Below, in pieces: positions 1 to 11,028 of a stretch of DNA of 20,322 nucleotides. Numbering within the stretch: position 1 is the first letter of the stretch; every line of letters begins with the position of its first letter. Where the stretch lies: assembly GCA_014904845.1 (NCBI GenBank), contig MU119763.1, positions 1-20,322 on the forward strand. The letters run 5' to 3'. Origin of the DNA: Acephala macrosclerotiorum. Taxonomy: Eukaryota; Ascomycota; Leotiomycetes; Helotiales; Mollisiaceae. Under the pieces are notes generated by a model. It was given only the letters and a program-made list of their open reading frames with translations. It did no database searches and had not been told where the DNA came from. The position numbers and the translations under genes were made by a program.

Positions 1-3000
1 AACGAATTTTACGATTAATTATTTATTAAATTTTTTAAAATTAAAATATTTAAATTAAAAATTAAAAATATTAAATTTTACGTTTTAATTTTTAATTTTT
101 TTGAAATTTTTTTAAAAATTATTTTTTAAAATTATAAACAATCTAATAAATTAAAACGTAATTCAAATTTTAATTTTAATGTAAAATATTTAAAAACAAA
201 ACAAAAAATCAACAAATTGTAAATTTAATTTTAATTATTTTTTAAAAAATAAATATTTTAAAATTTTCGATTTAAAATTAATTTAAATAAAAACGTAAAT
301 TAAAATATTCGATTTTTAATTTTTTTAAAAAAAAATTCGTTTATTACGTTTAATAATATTTAAAATAAAATAAAAAATAAATAAAAAAAATTTACATTTT
401 GAAAATTGTTTAAAATAATTTAAACAATATTTAATTTTCGATTTTTATATTAAAATTAATAATCAAATATTGAATTTTTTAAATTATACGTTTTAATATT
501 TTATTTAAATATTATTACAATATATTAAACTCGAAAATTTAATATTATTAAATTTTAATCGAATAATAATAATATTTTTTAAATATTTAATTATTAATTT
601 TTTTATTTTATTAATTTTTTCAAATTTTATATTATTAAATATAAAATAACTTTTAATAAATAAATTAATATTTTAAAAGTTTTAAATTATTTTAAAAAAA
701 ACGTTTTTTATAAACGTTTTATTCGTTTTTTTTAAAAAAAATATTAAAATTTAAAAAATTATTTATTTTATTAATAATATTTTTTTATTTTTTAAAATAA
801 ATTTATTTTATTATTATATACAAATTTTAATTAATATTTTAATTATTTTTTTTTAATTTTATTTCGAATTGCGATTTTAATTCTAATTATTTTATATTTA
901 AATTTTTATTTAATTTTTAAAAAAAATTTATAAACAATTTAAAAAAAAAATTTATAATTTTTTTTATTTTTATTATTATTTAAATTGCGAATAAATTTTT
1001 TATTTTTCGATAAAAACGATTTTAAAATATATAAATTTTATTAAAAATATATTAAAATTATTATTAAAATTTGTATAAATATTTATAATTTTTTATACAA
1101 TAAAATTTGATTAAATAATATCGTATAATAATTACAAATTTAAAAAATTATATATTTTTTTCGTTTTTATTATTATATTAAATTTTAACGAATTTAATTA
1201 AATCAATTAATATCGAAAAATTAATAATATTTTTATTAATAAATATTATTTTTATCGAAAAATTATTAATAATATATTTATAAAATTAATTACAAATAAT
1301 AATAAAAAATAAAAATTTATTTTAAAAACGTTTAAATAAATAAAAAAAAATTATAAATTTATTTTAAAAATATAATTAATAATAAATTTAATATTATTAT
1401 ATTATAATTCGTAAAAAAAAAAAAAAAATTTAATTAATAATTTTAAAAAAAAATTAAAAACAACGTTTAATAAACTTATAATTACTAATAAAAAAAAGTA
1501 ATTATTAAAACAATTATTAATTTGTATGATTATATTATTTTATTTATATATAAAAAAAAAGAAAAAAAAATTTAACGTATAATACGATTATTATAAAAAA
1601 ATTTATTATATTTTTTTTAAATATATAATTAAATATTTTTATTTGAAAATAATATTTAATAAATATTTTTAAACAAAAAGAAATATATTAAAAAACGAAT
1701 TAATTAAAAAAAAATTATAAAAAAAATTATAATTATTCGTTTTATTTTTAAAATAAAAAAAATATAAAATATTTTTTATTATTCGCGATTATATTAATTT
1801 TTAATTTATTTATAAAATAAAATTAAACAAATAATAATTATAAATTCTTTAATTAATTTTTTTATAAAGAAAATAAATAAATCGAAACAAATTTATTTTA
1901 TATTATAAATTAATAATTAATATTCAAATTTATTATTATTTTTAAAAAAAAAAAAAAAATTTTTTATTCGCAATTTTATTTTTTATAATATTTTTTTATT
2001 ATTTATAAAATATATATTTTCAATATTTGTATTTTTATTTATTAATTTTTAAAAATAATAATACGAATTAATCAAATTATTTTTATATTTTTTTTATTAT
2101 TACAAAATAATAATTATTTTTTTTTAATTATTTGATTATTATATTTTAATTTTATTTGTTTTTTTAATATTTAATATTTTTATAATTTTTATTAAAATTC
2201 CAAAAAAATTTATTTTATAAATTAAAAACATATTTATTAATACGATTATTTTTAATAATAAATATATATAATATATATTTTATAAATAAAAATTGTTTAA
2301 ATTAATATAATTTTTAAATAAAAAAAATTCGATATAATTACAAAAATCGATAAATATAATTTGAAATTATACAATAAAAATATCATTATTTTATTAATTA
2401 AAATTTCGTTTAAAAAAACGAATTCATTTTATATATATAATATTATTTATTATTTTTATTATTATAATTATTTAAAAAAAATTTATTTTAATATTAATAA
2501 ATTAATTTTTTAATAACGAATTAATCAAATTAATTATAATAATAAAATTTACGATTTATATTAATAATAAATAATATATATAATATATTTTAAATAAACG
2601 TTTAAAAATTTCAAATTAATTTAATAAAAATTTTAATATCGAATTTTAATTACGTTTATAATAAAAAAGTATATATTATTTAATATAAAAAATTTAAATA
2701 TTTTAAAAAATTTTTTTTAATTAAATTAAAAAATATAATTTGAAATATAAAATTAAAACAATTTTTCGTATTATACGCTTATAAAATATATTTAAAAAAC
2801 GAATAAAAAGTTTTTTTATAAAATATATATCGACTTAAAACGATATTTTAATAAATTATTTTATATAAATATAATTAATTTTTTTAAAATAATAAAAAAC
2901 GAATTTAAATATTTTATTTATTTTTATTATAATAAAATTAAAAAAATTAAAATTCATATTATAAAAAAAAATTTAATATATTTAATAAATTTAAATTTTT

Positions 3001-3114
3001 TCAAATTTTTTATTAAAATCGAATTATTTGTTTTCGAATAAATAAATAAAATAAAAAAAATTATTTTATTAATATAAATATTTATTTTGAATTAATCGTT
3101 TTATATAATTTATA
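1..3114. other. Saturated AT-rich tract, no gene
   Basis: Nothing coding or structural could be supported here. The sequence consists of A/T runs broken by isolated CpG. Non-CpG residues in the first 300 bases lean to C on the plus strand (7 C against 3 G). There are long homopolymer runs, for example the A run near 1415-1430. Short palindromes around CpG, such as A6-CG-T6 at 696-709, are common and expected at this composition. The tract is probably one or more heavily mutated transposon copies, but I found no repeat partner for it by eye within the window. Confidence 0.6.
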
Positions 3115-3259
3115 AATAATAGTAATAATAATAATAGTATTGATTTACGTTAAACGAATAATAAATAAAAATTTATTATTTTGAGACTTTTTATAAAATA
3201 CGAAAACGTATTAAATTAAAGAATTATATATAGAATTATTTTAAAAAGTATTTTATATT

Positions 3260-3276
3260 CGAGTATTTTATACTCG
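3260..3276. repeat. Perfect 7-bp stem-loop followed by a palindrome
   Basis: CGAGTAT (3260-3266) is followed by three T's and by its exact reverse complement ATACTCG (3270-3276). The right arm overlaps a perfect 10-base palindrome, TACTCGAGTA, at 3271-3280. With four CG/GC-containing pairs it stands out in this base composition. It could be a remnant of a transposon terminus or a binding site, but nothing in the sequence decides its role. Confidence 0.6.
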
Positions 3277-3629
3277 AGTATTTAATCAAAAGAATTATAT
3301 AATAAATTTTTTCTCTTTTAATTGAAATAATATACTAAGAAAAATACATAATCAATAGTTATAAAAAGTATTAAAAAATACAAAAAAAAATTGATTATAT
3401 CGTCGAAATTGTAAAATTGCGAAAACAATTATCAAAATATGATTTTTTTTATTTCTTTTGTATATAAGAAAATTTCGTTTTTTCTATATATAATCAATAA
3501 TAAATATTTATTTTATATTTTTTAACAAATTATAAATTCGAATTTTGTACGAAATTATTTATTCATTTGAGAATTATTTATTTAATTGCTTATTTTTTTA
3601 CATTTTAAAATTTTATTTACTTTTTATTA

Positions 3630-3680
3630 TTTATTTCTTTTTTTATTTCTTTTTTATTTCTTTTTTATTTTTATTTTTCG
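3630..3680. repeat. Pyrimidine-rich short tandem repeat, 11-12 bp unit
   Basis: The unit TTATTTC plus 4-5 T's repeats about three times. The C's fall at 3637, 3649 and 3660, and a degenerate fourth unit lacks the C. The plus strand is nearly all pyrimidine except for single A's. It lies within the weakly mutated island. Confidence 0.6.
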
Positions 3681-3694
3681 AATTTTCGATTTTT

Positions 3695-3716
3695 TCAATT
3701 AATTTTTTTTAATTGA
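3695..3716. repeat. Inverted repeat with 8-bp stem and T6 loop
   Basis: TCAATTAA (3695-3702), six T's, then TTAATTGA (3709-3716), a perfect stem. The T-rich loop makes it resemble a hairpin, but with only one G/C-containing pair it would be weak. There is no adjacent gene, so I do not call it a terminator. Confidence 0.45.
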
Positions 3717-4440
3717 TTTCATATGAAAATTAAATTAATTAAATTTTATTTATTTACAATAAATATAATTAATTAAATTCAATTAAAAAATGATTATTTT
3801 TTAGATTTTCATTTTTTTTAAAAGATTTAAAAAGATATAAAACATTTTAATAGTTTAAACAATTTCAAATACTTGAAAACTATTTTTTAAAATAATTTAA
3901 AATATATATATTTTTATTATAATTCTATTTATAATTTTTATTTATTTATTTTAAATTTAAATTTTACGTTATTTTTAATATTTTAAAATAATTTGAATAT
4001 TTTTTTTATTTTACGAATATAAATTTTTTTAATTATTAAATAAAAAAATTTTTTTTAAACAAATTTATTTTTTTATTTTTAAATTTAAAATATTTTTAAA
4101 CGTTTATTAAATTTTAAATAAAAAAAAAAATTTAATATTAAAATATTTTTTAAAATTAAAACAAATTATAAATATATTTCGATTTAAATTATTTCAATTT
4201 TATTTTACAAAAAAATCTTTTTATTAATCAAATAATTTAATCGAATTTCAAATTAAATTTTTTTATTTTTATTTTAAAATATTATTATTCAAATTTTAAA
4301 CGAATTCTTTTTTTTATTTTTATTTATTTTTTATTGCGTTTTTTTATTAATTAAAAAAACTTTTTAAATTCTAACGATAATATTCGATTATATTAATCGA
4401 AAATATTTTTATAAATATTATTATAATAATTAAATATATT

Positions 4441-4540
4441 TTTTTTACGTGCAATACGAAACGCTAAAAACGATTACAAACGAGTTTTGATTTAAATTAA
4501 AAAAAATATCGAAAATTCGAACGAATTAAACGAATTAAAT
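4441..4540. other. CpG-dense patch
   Basis: The 100 bases hold nine CpG dinucleotides, mostly as ACGA or TCGA, with a few non-CpG residues (GTGCAA and GAGTTTTG). If CpG is what survives RIP, such a cluster marks sequence that was GC- or CpG-rich before mutation, for example coding sequence of a transposon. No frame could be read through it. Confidence 0.4.
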
Positions 4541-4568
4541 AAACTAAATAAAAATAAACTAAATAAAA
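4521..4568. repeat. Two adjacent short tandem duplications (2 x 9 bp, 2 x 15 bp)
   Basis: ACGAATTAA occurs twice in tandem at 4521-4538. It is followed directly by ATAAACTAAATAAAA twice in tandem at 4539-4568. Both pairs are exact copies, so they probably arose by slippage after most of the mutation had happened. Confidence 0.65.
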
Positions 4569-5039
4569 AAAATATAAAATCAATAAAATATTATATTTTA
4601 TATTTTTCGATTGTACTTTTTATAAAATAAAAAAATTTTCAATTCGAATAATCGTAATCTCAATATCGTTTTATTTAATAAAATTTTAATTAATAATTTT
4701 ATTATTTCAAAAATATTATTCAAAATACGTTTAATATTTTTACTAATATTCTCAATAAAATTTACAATTTAATATTCGTTACAAATAATTATAATAGTAT
4801 TTTTTTATTTGTAAATATCGATTTCTAAAAAAATTATATATTTTTTTTCAAATTTTATAAATATTTTCAATTTTATTATATTATATTTTTAACGAGTGTA
4901 AATTTTAAAATAAAATTTCGTAATTTTAAAAAAGTTTATAAAATCTTTTAATACAATTAAAAAACGCAAATAAATTTCAAATTTTCTTTTTTAATAATAA
5001 AAAGAAAATAAAATCTCGTATTTTTTAATTATACGATAA

Positions 5040-6250
5040 AACGATTTCTCGTTTTTTAACAAAGTATAAAATGTATTAAAGTTTTAAATAGACTATATAA
5101 ACAAATAAATTTAGTTTTTAAATAATTATATTTTATATAATATTAAAAAAAAGTTTTATAGAAAATTTAAAGTACTAAAAAGCGATAAAATATAAATCGA
5201 AAGAGATTAAATTTTAATAATAATTTAATATTATAAAAAAAGTTTTAATTTTTATATTATTTTAAAAAATTAATTTTGTTTTAAATTTATTATTTTATTT
5301 GTATTTAGTTTTTAAGTTTTTTTATAATAGAACGAATATTTGTAATAATCGATTTTAACGCGAAATTATTATTTTATTATTGTTTAAATACGTTACGATT
5401 TGCGAATATATTCGTAGTTTTATTATTTTCAATTTTTATATATTTTAAAATTTAATGAATTTTTACGTTGTATATTTTTATAATATTTTGTATATTGAAA
5501 AAAGTTTATTGAAAAAAAAAAAATACATTTTCGCGAATATATTAAATTATTAATATATTGTTTATATAAAATTAAAATCGTTTATTATTAATTATAAACT
5601 CGAGTTTTATTGTATATTCGAAGTTTTTATAAGTTTTAATAGTTTTTGTATTGAAAACGTATAAAAAGTTGTTAATTAAATTACATTTTATTATTAATTG
5701 TTTTTTATTTTAATAAATCGTATAATCGTAATTTATATATCGAATTTCGTTAACGATTTATTTAAAATCGTTCGAGAAAATTATTACGTTTATTAGTAAT
5801 AAATTTGTTTATTATTTTTTGAAGTTTTATATTATTATTATTTTATTAAATTCACTCGTAGAATTAGTTTTATATTTAAGAAAAAAATAAAAAATTACTA
5901 ATTAAAAACGTAATACTTTAAAGAATAAAATATTAAATTATTATATTTTTATTTTAATTTATATTTAAATTTTTACGATTTTATTTTAATTAATTAAAAA
6001 AAAAGTAATTTGTTATATTAGTAAATATTTTTCGTTTATTATTTGTAATTTTATAATAAAACGAAGTTTTATTTTTTTTAAAATTATTTTTTTTAATACA
6101 AAATTTATATTTCGAAAAAATATAATATTTAATATAATTTTTTAAATTAAAAAGATTTTTTTTATTATAATTAAAATTGTATTATTAATAAGTTTTATAA
6201 GTTTATTATTTTTAATATTAATTTATTTGTTTTTATTTTGATAATTAAAT
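5040..6250. other. Saturated AT-rich tract with G-biased residues, no gene
   Basis: Here the bias is the mirror image of the preceding tract: 5281-5580 holds 15 non-CpG G's and 2 non-CpG C's, mostly in TGT, AGT and TGA contexts. CpG is also locally dense at 5335-5420, including a 12-base palindrome, CGAATATATTCG, at 5403-5414. The strand on which C was converted has therefore switched. No frame carries a recognisable protein. The tract could be a separate element, an inverted copy of something elsewhere, or a separately mutated block. I compared it with 4440-5030 in reverse complement and saw no convincing match. Confidence 0.5.
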
Positions 6251-9120
6251 TTTAATAATTTTTTTTTTTTTTACATATTATATTATTATTATTATTTATA
6301 TTAATAATTTATTTATTATTAAAATAAATTATAAAAAAATCAATTAAATTAAAATTGTTTTTAATAATCGTTTTCAAATAAATAATCTCAATTCAATCAA
6401 TTTTTATTTCAATATAATTATTATTTAAAATCGTTAAAATCGCATATTACAATTAAAACAAAAATTATATTAAATAAAAATATTTTAAGATTTTAAAATA
6501 AAAAATTACAAATTATTAATTATTTTAATAAATATAAATTTTAATTATTTTATTTTAATATTTAAAAATTATATAATTACATTTTTCGAAATTAAAAAAT
6601 ATTAACAATTTATTAGTTTTTTGATATATATTATATTTAAATTAGATTTTAATATTTCGTTTATTATATTTATAATTAATCGTTTTATTTCGAATTTGAC
6701 GATAAAATATATTTTTATAATTAAATTTTTTTTTTTAATATTTTCAATTTATTTTAAATTATAAATTTATTTATTATAATAATTTTTAATTATTAATAAA
6801 TTATTTAAACGTTAATTAAATTAATAATAATAAAATTTGATAATTAATTAATAATTTTATTTTTAACGTTAAAAGTAATATTATTAATTAGTTTTTTAAA
6901 AAACAAATTATAATTATTTTTTTATTTTGCGAGTTCGAATTTATAATTAAAATTCAAATCGTAAAAAAAACAATATAATTAAATAAATTCTTAATAAAAA
7001 CATTTTATTAAAAACAATTATTTATTATTATTTATTATAATAATTAAAAAATTATTATTTTTATAAAAAATAATCAATTTTATATTTAAATAAAATATAT
7101 TAATATTTAAAAAAAAAAATACACAAAATAATAATATTCAAATAAATCGAATTTCAATATATATTTATAAATAAACAATTTATTAATAATCTTATTAAAT
7201 TTCTATTTAAAAATAAATTCAATTTTTTTCGAATTATAATTAATATAAAAAAAATATTTTAAATTAATAAATTAATTACTATATAAATATTCAATTTATT
7301 ATTTTAATGTTTTTAATATTTTTAAAAAATTATATAAATTTTAATAGAAAAATTCTTTTTTCGATCAAAATATAATTTAATACAATTTTAATTATTTATA
7401 ATAATTATTTTTTTTATATTAAAAACGCAAATTAAAAAAATAAATTTTTTTTTTTATACGTTTATAAAATTATAAACGATTTATATATAATTATTTATTA
7501 AATTAATTCGTATATTATATTAAAACGTATTTATAATATAAATATATTTTTCATTTATTATTATTATTTTTTCTTTAAATAATTTTTTGTATAAATTACA
7601 ATTTTAAATACATTTTTAAACGAAAAAATTCGTATTTTAATAATACGATTATTTATAATAAAAATTAAATTATATTATTTTAAGTTTATTAAAAAAAGAA
7701 ATAATTAAAAAAAAAATATTAATTTCAATTATTTAATAAAAAAAGTTTTATTTAATAAAATTTATATTATATTTTATTTATTATAATATTTATTCGAATT
7801 TTATTTTAATACGAACGAGAAAAATAAAATAATTTTTTGATATAATTACAACGAATTTTTTTAGTTTTTAATAATTCAATTTATAAAATTCGTCGACAAA
7901 TAAAAAAAACGAATTAAAATTATAATTTTTTTAAAAAATTTTATTTATTTAATAATTTTTGAATCGTAAAATAATAAAGAAAATTAAAAAATTAAAAAAA
8001 TTAAAATTTATAAATACGATAAAAATTAATATATTTTGTATTAAAAATAAAAATTAGATTAAAATTAAAAACGATTGAAAGAAAATATTATAATACGTTT
8101 AAACGATAATTTACGTAAAAATTAATAAAAGAATTACATTTTGAATTTATAATTATAATATTTTTATAAAATATTTTAAAATTATTAAAATTAACGTTTT
8201 TAATTTGTTTATTGATATATAACGAAAATTTATCGATTTTGTTTAAAATATTCGAAATATTACGTTTAATCGAATATAAATTATTAATTATTTTAAAAAC
8301 AATTTAAACGATATATATTTTAATAAAATTTTCGTGTAATTATAAAATATTTTTTATTTCGAAAATTAAATTAATCAATTATAATCTTTTAAAAAATCTC
8401 AAAAATTCAAGTTTTTATTTTTAATATTATTATAATTCGATAAATTATTTTTTTAAGTATTATTTATTAATAAAAAAAAAAATTTATCGAATATAATAAT
8501 TCGATTATATGATTTTAATTAGTATTTTTAATCGTTAAATTTTTTTCGTATTTCTTTATTCGATTTCGATCAAAAAATAAAATAAATTTAATTAAATTAA
8601 TAAAATTAATAAAAGATATTAATATTATTACGAAGAACGCGAATTATAAATTTTTTAATAAAAATACAATCGAATATTAAATTTTTGTTAAAACGTTTTC
8701 GATTATTAATAATTTGAATTCTTTTTTATTTTTAATAAAACAATTTAAAATACTTATTATAATTTAATTTAATATTATTATTAATATTATTATATCGATT
8801 ACAAAAAAAACCAAAAAATATAATTTAAATCGCAAATTTATTCTTTTAAAAAAAATCGAAAATAGAAAAAAAAATCGCAAAAAAAAATTGCAAAAAAAAT
8901 CGTAAAAAAAACTACAAAAAAAATCGCAAAAATAATAATAAAAAAAGTAAAAAAACGAAAATTTAAATTTTAAAAATATTTTATATTTTTTTCGATTTAC
9001 GATATTCTTTTGCAAAATTAAAACTAAATTCAATAAAAGTTTTCTCGTATTATATTCTACAATTAATTTTAAATAAAAATATCGAAAATAATTATACGAT
9101 AAATTACGTGTAAAATTAAT
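6251..9120. other. Saturated AT-rich tract, no gene
   Basis: The residue bias returns to C at the start: 6361-6420 has six non-CpG C's and no non-CpG G. It is mixed further on, with a slight G lean around 7981-8160. The only structured element seen is the 12-bp tandem array near 8866. The minus-strand frame over 8764-9033 is open only because that array lacks stop codons, and it is not a gene. Confidence 0.5.
8866..8931. repeat. 12-bp A-rich tandem array, about five units
   Basis: Units of eight or nine A's followed by a four-base block ending in C or T repeat at 12-13 bp spacing, with the blocks ending at 8878, 8891, 8903, 8915 and 8927. The blocks are TCGC, TTGC, TCGT, CTAC and TCGC, which differ mainly by transitions. 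Because the unit is a multiple of three, the minus strand reads as a four-residue Phe-Phe repeat in one frame. This explains an otherwise surprising stop-free stretch. The array probably arose by replication slippage and was then mutated. Confidence 0.75.
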
Positions 9121-9200
9121 TAATTTATTTAAACGTGTATATATACTTAGTAAAAAGTTCTTTTCTCGAGAGAACTCGATATAATAATAAATGTATTTTA
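9121..9200. other. Short weakly mutated island next to the left repeat arm
   Basis: Bases 9121-9180 contain 8 G and 7 C (25% GC), among the highest values of any 60-base line inspected in the window, with ACTT, AGTA, AGTT and AGAAC contexts intact. It holds an imperfect hairpin: GTTCT (9157-9161) pairs with AGAAC (9171-9175) around a CTCGAG core, and TCTCGAGA at 9164-9171 is a perfect palindrome. It lies just outside the T run and the inverted repeat arm. It is therefore likely unique flanking DNA, or the unmutated edge beside an inserted element. Confidence 0.5.
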
Positions 9201-9202
9201 AA

Positions 9203-9219
9203 TTTTTTTTTTTTTTTTT
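9203..9219. repeat. Run of 17 T's at the edge of the left repeat arm
   Basis: The homopolymer abuts the point where similarity to the right arm begins. On the minus strand it is a poly(A) run, so it could be the 3' tail of a LINE-type retrotransposon lying on the minus strand. No equivalent A run is seen at the matching outer edge of the right arm near 15655, so this reading is weak. Confidence 0.6.
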
Positions 9220-10290
9220 ATGTAAAATAATCGTTTAATAGTAAATACGTTTATAGTATTATATAAATAATTTAAATATTAAAAAATAGTTTATAATATA
9301 ATGAAAAATTTTATTAAATATATTTCGAATGTTTTTTATATTAAAACTAATAATATAAATTTTATATTTTTTCGAGTTTAAAATTAATATTTTATTATAA
9401 TATTTTTAAATTCAAAATTCGTTATTTTTGTAAATACGACAATAAAAAAAACTTTAATAAATTCAAAAACCAACGTTAAAATTTATAAATTATTTTAATT
9501 CGTCGTATTAAAAAAAGTTTTTAATTTTATTAAAAAAAACGTATTATTCGAATTTAAAAATAATTAAATTTTAATACTCAAAAAAGAAAATAAACGAATT
9601 TTTATTATAATTAAAATCGAAAATCAAATTTTTAAATTAAAATTTTTCGTTTTTCGAAAAAAATTTAATATTAAAATTATAAGATTTATATTAGTAATAA
9701 TTTTACTAATTATATTAATTACAATCGAATAAATAATTATTTTAATTAATAATATTATTCGAAATTTTTTATTTTTATAAAAAAACATTAAAATTATAAT
9801 TCAAATTTTATAAACTATAAAAATTAAATTATTATAAAAATAATATAATTATATTATAATTAGTATCTCGTTTATAATTCGTTAATTTATAAATAATATT
9901 ATTATTAATACGAGAAAATTGATCGAAAAAAAAGTTTTTATATAAATTAATATTAAATTCGTTAATTATTATTTTTCGCGATATAAATCGAATAAATAAA
10001 ATAATAAAATTATTTAAATCGTATCGTTTTTAAAAAAAATTCGTTTTTTTCGTTTATTTAACGTTAGTAATATATTTAAAATTATTAATAAACGATTATT
10101 AATAATAATATACAATTCGAATTATTAAAAATATTATAATTTAATTAAATACTCGAAATTTTCTTATTATAATAATTATATAATTCGAATTAATTAATAT
10201 ATTAAATTTTTTAAAATAAATTGTATAAAAAAATCGTATTATATAAATTTTTTTAAATTTTTTTTTAATTAAATATAAATATTATTTAAT
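9220..10290 (+). repeat. Left arm of a long inverted repeat (mutated transposon copy)
   Basis: This segment matches the reverse complement of 14683-15655 along its whole length. In 9377-9468 against 15421-15512 there are 84 identities and 8 differences, all transitions. An exact 20-base match marks the inner end (10271-10290 against 14683-14702). The left copy has two stretches the right copy lacks: about 19 bases near 9274-9292 and about 80-90 bases within roughly 9536-9620. Its residual non-CpG bases lean to C. All frames are interrupted by stop codons, and I could not identify reverse transcriptase, integrase or transposase motifs. Orientation is arbitrary. It is either part of a larger element extending to the right, or a terminal inverted repeat of a composite or foldback-type element. 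Confidence 0.85.
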
Positions 10291-10989
10291 GATATTCAAA
10301 AAAAAAAATTAATTAATTAAATTTATTTGAAAAAAAAACTCGAATATTAATATTACGATTTTTTAAAAATAAAAACGTCAAAAAAATAAAATCGCAAAAT
10401 ATAAAACAATAAATATATCGTTTTTAAATATACGATAAATCGAATGTAATATTATTATAAAATAAAATATCGTAAAAATAATTATTTGAATTTTTTTATT
10501 AATTAAAATTTTAAAAATAATTACGATTTTTTAAAAATTTATAAACGTCGACGAATAAAACAAATTTAATTAATATTGAAAAATAAATAATAATATCGTA
10601 ACAATTATTATAAACAATAAAAATAAAAACTAAAAAATTTATAAATTTATTAAATTAATATAATTAAAAACAAATCGTATTATATTATTATTTTAAAAAA
10701 TATTTTTATTAAATATATAAATATTGTTTATATTTAAAAATTTTATACAATTATAAAAACAATTATATAAAATTATTTAATTTTTAATTTTTATATTTTA
10801 ATTAAAAAAAAAAAAATAAAACAATAAAAAATTTAACGATTTAAAATATTAATATACGTAAAAAAAAAATCGAAAACAAAAATTTAATAATATTAATTAA
10901 TAATAAATATATTTTTATTTTAAATAAATATTAATAAATATTTAATATTTAATTATTATAAATTATTTAATACGTACGAAATTATTAAT

Positions 10990-10994
<5 letters not shown>

Positions 10995-11025
<31 letters not shown>
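10995..11025. repeat. (TA)15 microsatellite
   Basis: This is an uninterrupted alternation of T and A over about 31 bases. It is pure while its surroundings are irregular, so it probably expanded by slippage. Its length is likely to vary between isolates and to be error-prone in assembly. Confidence 0.9.

Positions 11026-11028
<3 letters not shown>

Larger units (their letters stand above)
3115..3960. other. Weakly mutated island within the AT-rich tract
   Basis: This stretch keeps many C's and G's outside CpG, such as ACT, TCT, GAG, TGA and AGA contexts, on both strands. Over 3241-3480 I count 20 G and 17 C in 240 bases (about 15% GC) with 6 CpG, about 4 times expectation rather than about 15 times. 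It therefore looks like unique or single-copy DNA lying between RIP-mutated repeats, with mutation leaking in only mildly. No ORF of useful length, tRNA or other RNA gene is visible in it. It contains a perfect hairpin, a pyrimidine tandem repeat and a second inverted repeat, listed separately. The edges are judged by eye and could shift by 50-100 bases. Confidence 0.55.
3961..5039. other. Saturated AT-rich tract with C-biased residues, no gene
   Basis: The remaining non-CpG G/C bases are mostly C on the plus strand. In 4561-4860 I count 14 non-CpG C's and 3 non-CpG G's. Under RIP this means the minus-strand C's were largely converted while some plus-strand C's escaped. No gene or RNA is visible. 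The bias reverses in the next tract. Confidence 0.55.

Noticed and set aside
3695..3716. Rho-independent type terminator
   Set aside because: The stem is A/T only apart from one pair, there is no upstream gene, and the genome is most likely eukaryotic.
4440..5650. Tracts 4440-5030 and 5040-5650 as inverted copies of each other
   Set aside because: Their opposite strand bias suggested this, but reverse-complement comparison gave only short matches of the kind expected by chance in AT-rich DNA.
8764..9033. Open frame of 89 codons on the minus strand
   Set aside because: The product is Phe/Tyr/Ile/Leu-rich low complexity. Its Phe-Phe periodicity comes from the 12-bp A-rich tandem array, and no stop codon can arise from T-rich codons such as TTT. 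There are no domain, promoter or codon-use signs of a gene.
9600..10150. Possible retrotransposon coding remnant (reverse transcriptase, RNase H or integrase) in the left arm
   Set aside because: I read the plus frames, and one minus-strand frame over part of the region, allowing for C-to-T and G-to-A changes. I found no convincing catalytic motif. Only the repeat itself is supported.
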